A stretch of DNA of 64,000 nt from CALBZE01 sp036381255 (GCA_036381255.1 DASVDG010000033.1:1-64000); one strand, 5' to 3'. Positions 36,778 through 48,203 are shown, counted from the stretch's first letter. Notes: generated from the letters alone by a model not told the origin. Numbers and translations: made by a program.

Positions 36778-37848
36778 ATGCTCCGACGAGTCGCCACGGC
36801 CGCCGCCTTCGCCTCGACCGCCTACCTCGCGCTCAAACTCCTCGAACGCCGCCGCGCGATCGAGCTCCGCGGCCGGAGCGTCCTCATCACCGGCGGGTCC
36901 CGCGGGCTGGGGTTGCTCCTGGCCCGCGAGTTCGCCCGCCACGGTTGCCGGGTCGCGATCTGCGCGCGTAGCGAGCCCGAGCTCGAAGCCGCGCGACGCG
37001 ACCTCGCCGGCCGCGGCGCCGAGGTCCTCGCCACCGTCTGCGACGTGACCGACCGCGTCCGCGTCGAGGACATGGTCGACTGGGTCACCGAACGGTTCGG
37101 ACGCATCGATGTGCTCGTCAACAACGCGAGCATCATCCAGGTCGGCCCCATGGAGACGATGACGCACGACGACTACGCGGCCGCGATGGCGGTGAACTTC
37201 TGGGGGAGCGTGCACTGCACGCTCGCGGTGCTGCCGCAGATGCGCGCGCGGCGGGAGGGGCGGATCGTGAACATCACGTCGATCGGCGCGAAGGTCTCGA
37301 TCCCGCACCTGCTCCCGTACTCGGCGGCGAAGTTCGCGATCCTCGGCTTCTCGGAGGGCGCGCACGCGGAGCTGGCCAAGGACGGCGTGGTCGTGACGAC
37401 GGTCGTGCCGGGGCTCATGCGGACCGGCTCGCCGGTGAACGCGCTCTTCAAGGGGCGCGAAGCTCGGGAGTTCACCTGGTTCAGTCTCGGCGACGCGCTG
37501 CCGCTCACGGCGATGAGCGCGGAGCGCGCCGCGCGGCGCATCGTCGAGGCGACGCGCAGGGGCGAAGCGCAGGTGACGCTGTCGTGGCAGGCGCGCGCCC
37601 TGGGGCTCGTGCACGACCTGATGCCGGGCGCGACCGCGGAGCTGCTCGGCGTGATCGGGCGCGCACTCCCGCGCGCGGCGGGTGCGGACCGCGCCGCCGT
37701 CCGGGGGATGGAGCTCTCGACGCCGCTCTCCCCCTCGCCGCTCACGGCGCTGATGAACCGCGCGGCGCGGGAGTACAACCAGTTCAGCGGAGATGCGCGC
37801 CCCGCGCCGGACCATGCGCGCAAGGTCGGCCTGGGGCTGGAGCGCTGA
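36778..37848 (+). CDS. Membrane-anchored short-chain dehydrogenase/reductase
   Basis: A 356-residue SDR. A hydrophobic N-terminal segment (about 5-20) may anchor it. The cofactor loop is TGGSRGLGLLLA, the NNAS motif is VNNASII, and the active site is S-x12-YSAAK (catalytic Tyr and Lys). The C-terminal 100 residues are not typical of SDR cores and have no recognised motif. Substrate unknown; NADP preference is suggested by the basic CARSEPEL after strand 2. The gene is divergent from mutS. Confidence 0.88.
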   Translation: MLRRVATAAAFASTAYLALKLLERRRAIELRGRSVLITGGSRGLGLLLAREFARHGCRVAICARSEPELEAARRDLAGRGAEVLATVCDVTDRVRVEDMVDWVTERFGRIDVLVNNASIIQVGPMETMTHDDYAAAMAVNFWGSVHCTLAVLPQMRARREGRIVNITSIGAKVSIPHLLPYSAAKFAILGFSEGAHAELAKDGVVVTTVVPGLMRTGSPVNALFKGREAREFTWFSLGDALPLTAMSAERAARRIVEATRRGEAQVTLSWQARALGLVHDLMPGATAELLGVIGRALPRAAGADRAAVRGMELSTPLSPSPLTALMNRAAREYNQFSGDARPAPDHARKVGLGLER

Positions 37849-37915
37849 CCGGGCGCGAGGCGCCGCACCCGGCGGCCCGGCGCCGTCCCGCCCGATGACG
37901 AACGCTGCCGGCGCC

Positions 37916-38605
37916 TTACGGGGCGAGCGCCTCCGTGAGGAGCGGATAAGGGTCGATCGGCTCGCTCTCCCACCATCGCTCGGCGGACCGGATGCGCGCG
38001 AGACGGAGGTGCAGGTGGGCCGACCCTTCGACGTTCCCCGTCTCGCCGACGTAGCCGACCACCTCGCCGCGTCGGACCGGGCGCCCCTCGGCCAGCCCCT
38101 CCGCGTACGCATCGAGATGCGCGTACAGGAGGAGGTAACGGCCGGAGACCTCCATCAGGAACAGCGTCCGGCCGCCGCGCCGATCCCACTTCATCTCCCA
38201 CACCCACCCGTCGACGGCGGCGAGTGCGGGCGTGCCGCGGGGCGCCAGGATGTCCACGCCCTCGTGCCGCCGCGCGCCGCGCGACTCGCCGAAGTTGTCG
38301 CGGATCGCCGCGAGCCGCAGGCCGAGCACCGGCGGATCGAGCTGCGGCGGCGCCAGATCCGCGGCGGCGTGCGGCCGCCGCTTCTCGGCCACCGCCCGCG
38401 GCGCCGCGACATCGGCGGGCGGCGCCGGCCCGACCGGCGCAGCGGCGACGTCTCCGGCGCCCGTGCCTCCCGCACCTCGCGCCTCCGCGTACCCACGATC
38501 GACCCGGCCGGCGACCACCGTCGCGACCGCCCAGGCCGTGCACAGGACGAGCGCCCCACAAACGTACGGCGCCCGGGCTCCGAACCGCGTCGTTGGTGCG
38601 TCCAT
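37916..38605 (-). CDS. M23/LytM-family peptidase
   Basis: A 229-residue exported protein. An N-terminal membrane segment (about 14-33) is followed by an Ala/Pro-rich linker and a LytM domain with RRHEGVDILAPRGTP (H-x3-D zinc motif) and SAHLHLRLA (second H-x-H). LytM enzymes cut peptidoglycan cross-bridges; with both zinc motifs present, activity is plausible. It faces the SDR gene and is divergent from the ion-channel gene. Confidence 0.9.
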   Translation of the reverse strand: MDAPTTRFGARAPYVCGALVLCTAWAVATVVAGRVDRGYAEARGAGGTGAGDVAAAPVGPAPPADVAAPRAVAEKRRPHAAADLAPPQLDPPVLGLRLAAIRDNFGESRGARRHEGVDILAPRGTPALAAVDGWVWEMKWDRRGGRTLFLMEVSGRYLLLYAHLDAYAEGLAEGRPVRRGEVVGYVGETGNVEGSAHLHLRLARIRSAERWWESEPIDPYPLLTEALAP

Positions 38606-38654
38606 GAATCCCTGCCCGGTCGCAACAAGCGTTCCCTCGCACGGTCGCCGGCGC

Positions 38655-38770
38655 CCGGCCAGGCGAGCGGCCCCGGGTGGGCGCGGTGGCGCGGCCCGGA
38701 ACCCGACCAGGCGCGCGGCCCCGGACGGGCGCGATGGCGGGGCCCGGCACGGGGCGCGGACGGGAGGCGG
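38655..38770. repeat. Imperfect tandem GC-rich repeats upstream of the channel gene
   Basis: Units of roughly 48 bp with the core CGGCCCCGG-x-GGGCGCG-x-TGGCG-x-GGCCCGG repeat about two and a half times. The open frame of the channel gene runs through them but the encoded Gly/Arg/Pro sequence is not channel-like. Confidence 0.55.
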
Positions 38771-38772
38771 GT

Positions 38773-39567
38773 TTGCGCGAGCTGAGGCGACGTCTCGAAC
38801 GGCTGCGGCGCGACCCCGCGCGGCGGCGGCGACTCAGCGCGCGCATCGACCGCGTCTTCGACCTGCCGCTGTCCATCGCGGCGATCCTCCTGCTCATGCT
38901 GACAATGGTCGAGCTGACGGGCGAGGTGGATCCGCGGTGGGCGCCGGTGCTGGAGCTCGTCCTCTACCTCCTGTGGGCCCTCTTCGTCGTCGAGTTCCTC
39001 GCGAAGCTGCTCCTGGCCAGCGACCGGACCCGCCACCTGCGCACGCACTGGCTGGACGCGCTCGTCGTGGCGCTGCCGGTGCTCCGCATCTTCCGGGCGC
39101 TGGCGGTACTGCGGCTGGGGCGCGGCTTCTCGCTGCTCCGGCTGCTGATCTTCGGCGGCCGCAGCTCGAGCGCGACGATCCAGCTCCTGCGGCGCCGCCA
39201 CATCGGGCAGCTCCTCGTGACGACGCTGCTGGTGACGCTGGTCGGCGCCACGACGGCGTTCCTGGTCGAGAGCGGCGCGCCCCACGCGACGATCCGGACC
39301 TTCGGCGACGCCCTCTGGTGGACCGCCGGCACGATCACCACCGTCGCGACGGAACTCTACCCGGTCACTCCCGGCGGCCGCGTCCTCGGCGTCACGCTCA
39401 TGGTCTACGCGATGGTCGTGTTCACCTACCTCGCGGCGGCGCTCGCGTCGGCGTTCGTCGGGGCGGATGCCCGGCGGTCTTCGGAGGCGATGAGCGATGC
39501 GGCGCGGGAACGCGACAGCGCGCCGGACCGCTCCGCACGCGCGCCCGACCCCGGCTCGACGCGCTGA
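38773..39567 (+). CDS. Voltage-gated-type ion channel with a noncanonical selectivity filter
   Basis: A 264-residue six-helix cation-channel-like protein: an arginine-containing helix (ALPVLRIFRALAVLRLGRGF, S4-like) and a pore loop FGDALWWTAGTITTVATELYP. In potassium channels the filter reads TVGYGD; here the corresponding residues are TVATEL, so potassium selectivity is doubtful. I prefer the TTG at 38773 as start because GGGAGGCGGG lies just upstream and the longer frame runs through tandem repeats; an ATG at 38734 is the alternative. The C-terminal tail is short and charged. Confidence 0.78.
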   Translation: MRELRRRLERLRRDPARRRRLSARIDRVFDLPLSIAAILLLMLTMVELTGEVDPRWAPVLELVLYLLWALFVVEFLAKLLLASDRTRHLRTHWLDALVVALPVLRIFRALAVLRLGRGFSLLRLLIFGGRSSSATIQLLRRRHIGQLLVTTLLVTLVGATTAFLVESGAPHATIRTFGDALWWTAGTITTVATELYPVTPGGRVLGVTLMVYAMVVFTYLAAALASAFVGADARRSSEAMSDAARERDSAPDRSARAPDPGSTR

Positions 39568-39749
39568 TGCGGGCACGGCGCCTCCGCCCGGGGTCCCCGG
39601 CTCCGCCGGCCGTGCGACCCGTGTCCGTGTGGTGCGCATGTTGCAATCCGCCTCGCCTCACGCCCCGCCGCGCGCGTGCGGCCGGCCACGAGCCGGGACG
39701 CGCCGCGCCGGCGGGTGGAAACGTGCCACACAGGGAGGGGAGGTTCCCC

Positions 39750-40487
39750 ATGCGTATGTCGACACGGTCGGCGATCTTCGGCGCGGTGCTGGCCGGCGCG
39801 GCGCTGCTCCCGGCGGACGGCCTCGCGCAGCGCGGGCGGCGCTCGGACGATGCGGACTACCCGGACGCGCGCTACACCGTGGAAATCTTCGGCGGCCTGG
39901 CCGATTACGGCCGGTTCCTGGAACAGTTCGCGGGAGACTTCGGTCTCTCGGAGCAGCGGGAGGTGACCGCCAGCACGGCGCTCGCCCTCGGCGCTTCGGT
40001 CGGCATGTTCCCGTGGGAGAAGACCGGCGTACGCCTCGCCTTCACCTGGTCGCCGACGGACCTCGAGTTCCAGGACGACTCCGGCCTCGACATCGACGCA
40101 CTCGACGAAGACGACATCGCCGACCTGACCGCGAGCGTGCTCAGCCTCGACGTCATCCGGTTCCTCCTCGATCCCTCGGAACGCTTCACGCCGTACGCGT
40201 CCGGCGGGATCACCGCCACCTGGTGGAGCCTGGACGACGAGAACGGCGAGATCCTCTCGGAGGATGACACCCAGTTCCGATGGGGCGGCTACGGCGCCAT
40301 CGGGCTCCAGTACCGGGCCACCCGAAAGTTCGGCGTGCGCCTGGAGGTCGCGACGATGGGGCTCGGCAACCCGTTCGACGGCAAAGACTCGTATCGCACC
40401 GCGACCGGCATCACCTTCGACGAGCCGAGCACCGTCCGGCTGACGCGCATCGCGCTCGCGCTGACGTACTCGTTCCTCAGGGATTGA
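39750..40487 (+). CDS. Outer-membrane beta-barrel-type protein
   Basis: A 245-residue exported protein. A signal peptide (1-26, ending DGLAQ) is followed by alternating amphipathic strands (YTVEIFGGLADYGRF, GVRLAFTWSPTDLEF, FTPYASGGITATWW, FGVRLEVATMGLG) and a C-terminal strand RIALALTYSFLRD ending near an aromatic residue, as in OmpA-like 8-stranded barrels. The start at 39750 follows GGGAGGGGAGG. Function unknown. Confidence 0.82.
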   Translation: MRMSTRSAIFGAVLAGAALLPADGLAQRGRRSDDADYPDARYTVEIFGGLADYGRFLEQFAGDFGLSEQREVTASTALALGASVGMFPWEKTGVRLAFTWSPTDLEFQDDSGLDIDALDEDDIADLTASVLSLDVIRFLLDPSERFTPYASGGITATWWSLDDENGEILSEDDTQFRWGGYGAIGLQYRATRKFGVRLEVATMGLGNPFDGKDSYRTATGITFDEPSTVRLTRIALALTYSFLRD

Positions 40488-40520
40488 TCGCACCCGTTCC
40501 CCGCCGCCCGGCGCCGCTGC

Positions 40521-40550
40521 TGGACTTTGCGCCGGGACGTCCCATATTAT
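40521..40550 (+). promoter_or_regulatory. Candidate promoter of the 2-oxoglutarate dehydrogenase gene
   Basis: TGGACT and TATTAT are separated by 18 nt, about 100 bp upstream of the GTG start. A 10-bp palindrome GGGACGTCCC (40534-40543) lies in the spacer and could be an operator. Confidence 0.55.
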
Positions 40551-40652
40551 CCCGGCGCCCGGCTCGCCGACGTTCGGCTCGCCGGGCACCGCGCATGGAC
40601 GGCGGGGTATTCATAGAGCCGTGAAGACGCGGCACTCAACGGGAAGACACTC

Positions 40653-43445
<2,793 letters not shown>

Positions 43446-43497
43446 GCCCGGCCCCCTCCGGCGACGCCACGGACTTCGGTACGACTGTTGCTTCCCT

Positions 43498-43531
43498 CGC
43501 CTCTGCGGGCGCCCTCGCGCCCGCAGAGGCG
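43498..43531 (+). terminator. Perfect 15-bp hairpin after sucA
   Basis: Arms 43498-43512 and 43517-43531 pair perfectly around a 4-nt loop; no U-tract follows. Confidence 0.75.
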
Positions 43532-43560
43532 ATCACGCATCGAGAGGGAGCGCTACCACC

Positions 43561-43728
43561 GTGCCGTCGATGTTCTTCTACCTCCTCGGATTCGTCGTCA
43601 TCATCGCCGGGCTCGCAATGGCGGCGTCCATGCTCGGCGTATCCCAGTCGTGGATCGTCATCGGCATCGTCATCCTGGTCGGGATCATGCTCCTCTCCAT
43701 CGCCTCCCGGTTCAACCACCGCCACTGA
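43561..43728 (+). CDS. Small two-helix membrane protein (55 aa)
   Basis: A short frame starting GTG (ATG three codons later) encodes MPSMFFYLLGFVVIIAGLAM and a second hydrophobic helix (SWIVIGIVILVGIMLLSIAS), ending RFNHRH. A GAGGGAGCG-type site lies about 10 bases upstream. Two helices, a short turn and a basic tail are typical of small membrane proteins; no family is recognised. It sits right after the sucA terminator and before the Cys-rich small gene. Confidence 0.65.
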   Translation: MPSMFFYLLGFVVIIAGLAMAASMLGVSQSWIVIGIVILVGIMLLSIASRFNHRH

Positions 43729-43908
43729 GCCCGCGCGCCTCGCGAGCACGCGCTCGCCCGCGCCCCTCCACGTCACGCGCCGTCTCCACGGCGCGCGCCC
43801 CCTCCACGTCACGCACACCCGACGCCCCAGCGAACCGCGCGCGACCGCCCCGCGCGGGTGCACTTCTTGCAGCCCCGCCGGCCTTCGAACCCTCACAGGA
43901 GAACTGCC

Positions 43909-44088
43909 ATGGCCACGCCACGCGAGAAGCCCCAGGCCGCTGCGTCCGTCGTCGCTTCCTGTTCCGCCACCAACTGCACCTACAACGAGAACCGCGAGTG
44001 TCACGCCGGCGAGATCGACGTCCGGCTCGAGACGCAGGGCGCCATCTGCGCCACGTACGAGCCCGAAGCCCCCCCCGCCCGCCCCTGA
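43909..44088 (+). CDS. DUF1540-type small cysteine protein
   Basis: A 59-residue protein with ASCSATNCTYNENRECHAGEI and a final CATYEP. The C-x4-C-x7-C-H spacing plus a later Cys matches DUF1540 proteins, which are probably metal-binding. AGGAGAACTGCC precedes the ATG. A Pro-rich tail ends the protein. The function is unknown. Confidence 0.75.
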   Translation: MATPREKPQAAASVVASCSATNCTYNENRECHAGEIDVRLETQGAICATYEPEAPPARP

Positions 44089-44154
44089 GTCACCCCCCTC
44101 CTCGCCCCCTGCGCGCCGCCCCGGTCCGCATCCCGGTTCGCGACCGATGCTCCC

Positions 44155-44187
44155 GCCCTCGGGCCGCGCCCTCCGCGGCCCGAGGGC
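44155..44187 (+). terminator. Perfect 14-bp hairpin after the DUF1540 gene
   Basis: Arms 44155-44168 and 44174-44187 pair perfectly around a 5-nt loop, with no U-tract. Confidence 0.7.
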
Positions 44188-44252
44188 ATACGCTCGCCCA
44201 ACTCCGCACCACCACGCCCCGCATCTTCCGCCGCTGCCGCGTCGTCCCGCGA

Positions 44253-44281
44253 TTGACCCGCGGCGCGGATCGGGTTATCGT
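44253..44281 (+). promoter_or_regulatory. Sigma70-type promoter of the 44.3 kb gene
   Basis: TTGACC and TATCGT are separated by 17 nt; the predicted transcription start is near 44288, 25 bp before the ATG. Confidence 0.65.
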
Positions 44282-44282
44282 T

Positions 44283-44301
44283 GTTGAGACCCATTCTCAA
44301 C
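44283..44301 (+). promoter_or_regulatory. Fur-like inverted-repeat operator
   Basis: GTTGAGA and TCTCAAC form 7-bp inverted arms around CCCAT. The core TGAGACC-C-ATTCTCA follows the 7-1-7 layout of Fur boxes. It overlaps the predicted transcription start, the right place for repression. That the regulator is Fur-family is inference. Confidence 0.55.
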
Positions 44302-44312
44302 ACGGACTCGCG

Positions 44313-45038
44313 ATGACGCGTGGAATCGGGATCGGCAACGGGGTGATGCCCGGGCGGCACGACGGGGTGCGTGCGCCCGTGGAGGCGGGTGCGTCGTGCC
44401 CCTGCGACGGGGGCGTCCTTCGTCGGGAGGTCGCCGCGCTCGTCCTGCGCGCGGTCATGCGCGCGCGGTCGGGTGCGCCGGGAGCGGCGTTCGTGCGGCG
44501 TCGGGCGGAGGGCGAGGTCGTGCATCTCGTGGAATCGCGGGAGCGGCGGCTGCTGGGGAAGCTGCTGGCGGTGCCGCCGGGGGAGGCGGGGGTGACCGTC
44601 GGGCTGCTGGCCGCGTACGCAGCGGAGCTCGAGCGCGGGGGTCGGCACCGGGAGGCGGACGTCGTGCTGCGGCTGGCGTTGCGGCTGAGGCCGGCGTCGG
44701 CGGAGCTGGTCCTGCGCTCGGCGCGCATCGCGCGGCTCCGGGGCCGGCGGGATCGGGCGCTGCGGCTGTACGCCGGGGTGCGACGGCTGGAAGGCGGCCG
44801 GGGCCGGTTGTCGCGGCTGGCGGCGGTGGGCGCGGCGCTGCTGGTGGCGGAGCCCGAGGCCGCGCTGTCGCGGGTGATTCGCGAGGCCGTCCGCGCCGGC
44901 GACGGCGAAGCGGCGGCGGTGGGGCTGGAGGAGCGGGCGGCGTTGCGCCGTGCCGCCGGCGACGACGCCGGCGCCGCCCGGGACCTGAGCGTGGCGGCGT
45001 TCCTTTCGGGGCGCGCGCGGTCGACGCCGAGCGGATGA
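44313..45038 (+). CDS. Hypothetical helical protein with TPR-like repeats
   Basis: A 241-residue protein with no family I recognise. The N-terminus has a Cys pair (SCPCDGG). From about residue 80 it consists of paired Ala/Leu/Arg-rich helices (VTVGLLAAYAAELERGGRHR, LRLALRLRPASAELVLRSAR, RDRALRLYAGVRRLEGG) that resemble tetratricopeptide repeats. There is no signal peptide or membrane helix, so it is probably cytoplasmic. It has its own promoter overlapped by a Fur-like inverted repeat, suggesting metal- or redox-dependent control. Confidence 0.6.
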   Translation: MTRGIGIGNGVMPGRHDGVRAPVEAGASCPCDGGVLRREVAALVLRAVMRARSGAPGAAFVRRRAEGEVVHLVESRERRLLGKLLAVPPGEAGVTVGLLAAYAAELERGGRHREADVVLRLALRLRPASAELVLRSARIARLRGRRDRALRLYAGVRRLEGGRGRLSRLAAVGAALLVAEPEAALSRVIREAVRAGDGEAAAVGLEERAALRRAAGDDAGAARDLSVAAFLSGRARSTPSG

Positions 45039-45191
45039 CCCGGGCGTCGGGACCGGGCTCGCCACTCCCGCCGTAGCGCCCGCCGTCGGCGCCGTGTTTC
45101 GGCCCGGATCGCGGGTTGCGCCGTCCCCCGATCAGGAACACTTTGACTCCACGGGGGCTAGATGTCGTGTGGCATGGATTCGAGGAGGCCC

Positions 45192-45728
45192 ATGGAGTCG
45201 CTCATCATCGTCACCCACCCGGAGCCGGTGGCCCTCGAGGCCAGACCGATCGAGCACGAGGCGGTGCCCGCGGGGAGCGTCGGCGTAGGCTACTATTTCC
45301 ACGGCGCCCTCATCGCCCGCAGCGTCGTCACGCCGGAATCGATAGAGGCGATTCATTCCATCCTGAGCTCGCCCGTCCAGGTCGCGCTCGCCGCGACCGT
45401 CGACGACGACGGCAACATCGACGGCCGTGTCTGCCTCGTGCTCCCCGTGGACGCGGCGGACGCGGACGCGGACGCGGAGGACGAGCCCTGGAAGGCGAGC
45501 GTTCCCGCACCGCCGCCCGAGATCGAGCAGAGCTACGGCGACGATGCGGACGCCACGCCGCCCCGCGTCGCACTCCTCCCCATCGGGAACGTGGTCCGCA
45601 GCGCGCGCGACCGGAACCACCCGGACGACCCGGCCGGCGACGCCCGCGAGATGCTCGGCAACCTGCTGAACGGTCGCGCGCAGGACGCAGTCGCCAAGGC
45701 CATCGACGACCTGCTGCGAAGCATCTGA
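45192..45728 (+). CDS. Hypothetical protein (178 aa)
   Basis: Starts at the ATG at 45192 behind GAGGAGGCCC; an ATG ten codons earlier has no ribosome site. Sequence features are ESLIIVTHPEPVALEARPIE, GVGYYFHGALIARSV, an acidic Ala-Asp repeat (DAADADADAEDEPW) near residue 92 and a C-terminal helix DAVAKAIDDLLRSI. No membrane segment or known domain is visible. It converges on the displaced PLP-gene remnant. Confidence 0.6.
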   Translation: MESLIIVTHPEPVALEARPIEHEAVPAGSVGVGYYFHGALIARSVVTPESIEAIHSILSSPVQVALAATVDDDGNIDGRVCLVLPVDAADADADAEDEPWKASVPAPPPEIEQSYGDDADATPPRVALLPIGNVVRSARDRNHPDDPAGDAREMLGNLLNGRAQDAVAKAIDDLLRSI

Positions 45729-45729
45729 G

Positions 45730-45751
45730 GGACGGCGCTCCTGCCGTCCCC
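45730..45751. terminator. Hairpin between convergent genes
   Basis: An 8-bp perfect stem (GGGACGGC/GCCGTCCC) with a 6-nt loop directly after the stop at 45728. Confidence 0.6.
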
Positions 45752-45759
45752 CACATCCC

Positions 45760-46197
<438 letters not shown>

Positions 46198-46299
46198 ACT
46201 TCCTCTACCCACCCACTATGGACAAGGCGTACTCCCTGTTTGAATAGCAAGCGGTGCGCTCAACCGCAGCTACCTCGGGCCTGGAACCGGACGAGTGGG

Positions 46300-47106
46300 T
46301 TAGGACCAATGAGCCGTAGGACCCGCTGACTCCGCGGTGAGATGTACCTCCTCGACGTACTTGGCACCGGGCGGCAGGAGATAGACCAACTTTGAGGCTC
46401 GATCGTACTCGATTTGCTTTGTTGAGTGCAAACCAGCGAGAATCTGCTCACGAAATCGCCATGAATGCCTGTACTCCACCCAGTCTTGAAGGACAGCTAC
46501 GGAGACCGGCCCCGGTGAAGCGTATAACAAGATCAGGACCTTGTCCCGCGTATCGAGGTTGGGATCGAGAACCCGCTTAACACCGTTGCCCTCCCAGATG
46601 AGCGGAACGTCCCGCTCAATCAAGGCATCGACAATTCGGGTCGCCTCATCGGTGGTTACGTCGTGGAAAATCCGAACGAGGTCTGCCACCATCCAGCGAG
46701 AGGCAGCGACAGCCAGTTCGGCATCCATTCTACTTGGATCGACATCCCCGCCCACATGCCCGACGTTACGGTTGTTTCGCATTTCATAGATCCCAAGAAG
46801 CACACGGGGGATCTGGATACGCAGGGCGCGCTCTGCGGATGCCTCCGGTGTCTGCTCAAGGTCGCGACAGGCACGCACAATGTTCTTGGGTTTCTTGGGG
46901 CGGGCGGGGAATGAGCCGTCGATCTTGCCCTTGATAATTGTGTAGACGACCTCGCATAACTTGCCCGCGTTAAGCTCCGCCGCTTCCCAGTGACCCTGCC
47001 GATAGTTTCGTAGAACTGCGTTGAAGCATTCAAGCAATTCATCACGAAGCGTCTCAGGCACTGCAGCCAATGCTTCCTCAGGACGGATACCGAGTCGGCT
47101 TGTCAT
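46300..47106 (-). CDS. HEPN-domain protein with a C-terminal winged helix
   Basis: A 268-residue protein, third gene of the block's operon. Residues 20-150 form a helical HEPN-like unit: GHWEAAELNAGKLCEVVYTI is a typical first-helix signature, and the segment YEMRNNRNVGHVGG contains R110-x6-H117, the HEPN ribonuclease motif, in an Abi_C-like setting. Residues about 185-260 (DKVLILLYASPGPVSVAVLQ, then QIEYDRASKLVYLLPPGAKY) look like a winged helix. HEPN proteins of this type often act as RNases in abortive infection or toxin-antitoxin systems. The role is inferred; it starts 29 bp after the preceding gene. Confidence 0.7.
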   Translation of the reverse strand: MTSRLGIRPEEALAAVPETLRDELLECFNAVLRNYRQGHWEAAELNAGKLCEVVYTIIKGKIDGSFPARPKKPKNIVRACRDLEQTPEASAERALRIQIPRVLLGIYEMRNNRNVGHVGGDVDPSRMDAELAVAASRWMVADLVRIFHDVTTDEATRIVDALIERDVPLIWEGNGVKRVLDPNLDTRDKVLILLYASPGPVSVAVLQDWVEYRHSWRFREQILAGLHSTKQIEYDRASKLVYLLPPGAKYVEEVHLTAESAGPTAHWS

Positions 47107-47135
47107 GTGTGACCGGCGGCAGTAAGAGGTTGCGG

Positions 47136-47762
47136 TTAGCCCTCAGCGAGTTCGCGAAGGGTCTTCACAGCCACATCCACCCCCTTCTTGGTCGCGACGT
47201 ATTGGCGGGAGTTACCATCCTTGATTTCACGGAGAAGGTCGTCGCGCCGGAAGTTCGCGGTAAAATTCGCAGAGTCGTAGCACCCCCGGCTCTTACACAA
47301 CTGCCGCAGTTCCTCTACGCCAACATGCATCTCACCAAATGCCTTTTCCTTTACGAAGGCGTAGATGGCCGCGTAGGTGTTCTGCAACCTTCGAATTGAG
47401 TCGCCATCGACCCGACCAAGAATTACAATCTTACCATCGGCTTCGATGTGCACGACCCGACGAAGCAGATCCGCATCGACGCCGATTGACTTTGCAACGG
47501 CGCTAACCGGCGTAACCTCCGAAGGTGACGGCAGTGACGCGGACTGGCCTTTCCGCTCTACGGGCACGTGTTCCGCCCCATCCCCTCCAGCAGCACCCGT
47601 AGCGGCCAACCGGCTTAGTGCCAACTGTAGAATATGTGGCCGGTACTCCGCATCCCACTGCTCCGCGAACTGGACCGCCGCAGCCACGAGCGGCTCAAGC
47701 TGATCGAGAACTACCTGGTATTCTTGCCTTACGTTGATGGTCGACTGCATGAGCGTGCTCAT
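47136..47762 (-). CDS. Helical protein with a predicted C-terminal winged helix
   Basis: A 208-residue protein, second gene of the operon. The start at 47762 is fixed by GGAGG spaced 9 bases upstream and lies 4 bp after the stop of the first gene; an earlier in-frame ATG has no such site. Residues 1-55 are helical, 60-90 a Gly/Ser/Pro linker, 92-145 a domain with VVHIEADGKIVILGRVDGD, and the C-terminus (ANFRRDDLLREI...SRQYVATKKGVDVAVKTLREL) resembles a winged helix. I do not recognise a named family. Tight coupling suggests it forms a complex with or regulates its neighbours. Confidence 0.65.
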   Translation of the reverse strand: MSTLMQSTINVRQEYQVVLDQLEPLVAAAVQFAEQWDAEYRPHILQLALSRLAATGAAGGDGAEHVPVERKGQSASLPSPSEVTPVSAVAKSIGVDADLLRRVVHIEADGKIVILGRVDGDSIRRLQNTYAAIYAFVKEKAFGEMHVGVEELRQLCKSRGCYDSANFTANFRRDDLLREIKDGNSRQYVATKKGVDVAVKTLRELAEG

Positions 47763-47766
47763 CAGT

Positions 47767-48156
47767 TCAGTCCTCCAAGTAGTTGGCAACATCCTCAAGC
47801 GCGAAATCCGGCACCATGTACCCCCGCTGTCCGCGCGAAATCACACGGGCATCTGCAAGTTTCTTCAGAATGGGCCTAAGGGTGCCTCCCTTAATCCCGG
47901 TTGTGGCCTCAAGCTCTCGCGGCATCATGGGTTCGGCCACGCTCGCCCCCATTAGGATCAATGCCTTTTGAGCCAACAGGGCTGCGATCACTACCCCTTG
48001 GTTGCCAAGGCGCTCGCGCACCCCGAAGCGGAACGAGAACGTCCCTTTACCAGGGTCGATCACGACCTTGTCTTCGAGAAGAGAGGCTAGCAGTTCTCGA
48101 TTGACTTCCGCCGTGTCAACAACCAGCCGGTTCAACGGATCACTCGGAGCAGCCAT
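47767..48156 (-). CDS. Winged-helix DNA-binding-type protein
   Basis: A 129-residue protein, first gene of the operon. The start at 48156 is fixed by GGAGGAGAAC; longer alternatives (48168, 48207) overlap the 5' leader or the -10 element. The N-terminal half has RLVVDTAEVNRELLASLLED and FGVRERLGNQGVVIAALLAQ; the C-terminal half, PRELEATTGIKGGTLRPILKKL and ADARVISRGQRGYMVPDFAL, is a clear helix-turn-helix plus wing. It may regulate the operon or act as the antitoxin/sensor part of the module. Confidence 0.7.
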   Translation of the reverse strand: MAAPSDPLNRLVVDTAEVNRELLASLLEDKVVIDPGKGTFSFRFGVRERLGNQGVVIAALLAQKALILMGASVAEPMMPRELEATTGIKGGTLRPILKKLADARVISRGQRGYMVPDFALEDVANYLED

Positions 48157-48203
48157 GTTCTCCTCCATCGAAGAACGGGTAAACCCATCGTCAGCTACGC
48201 CCC

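Noticed and set aside
38677..38772. N-terminal extension of the ion channel
   Set aside because: Runs through imperfect tandem repeats and gives Gly/Arg/Pro sequence; the TTG at 38773 has a better ribosome site.
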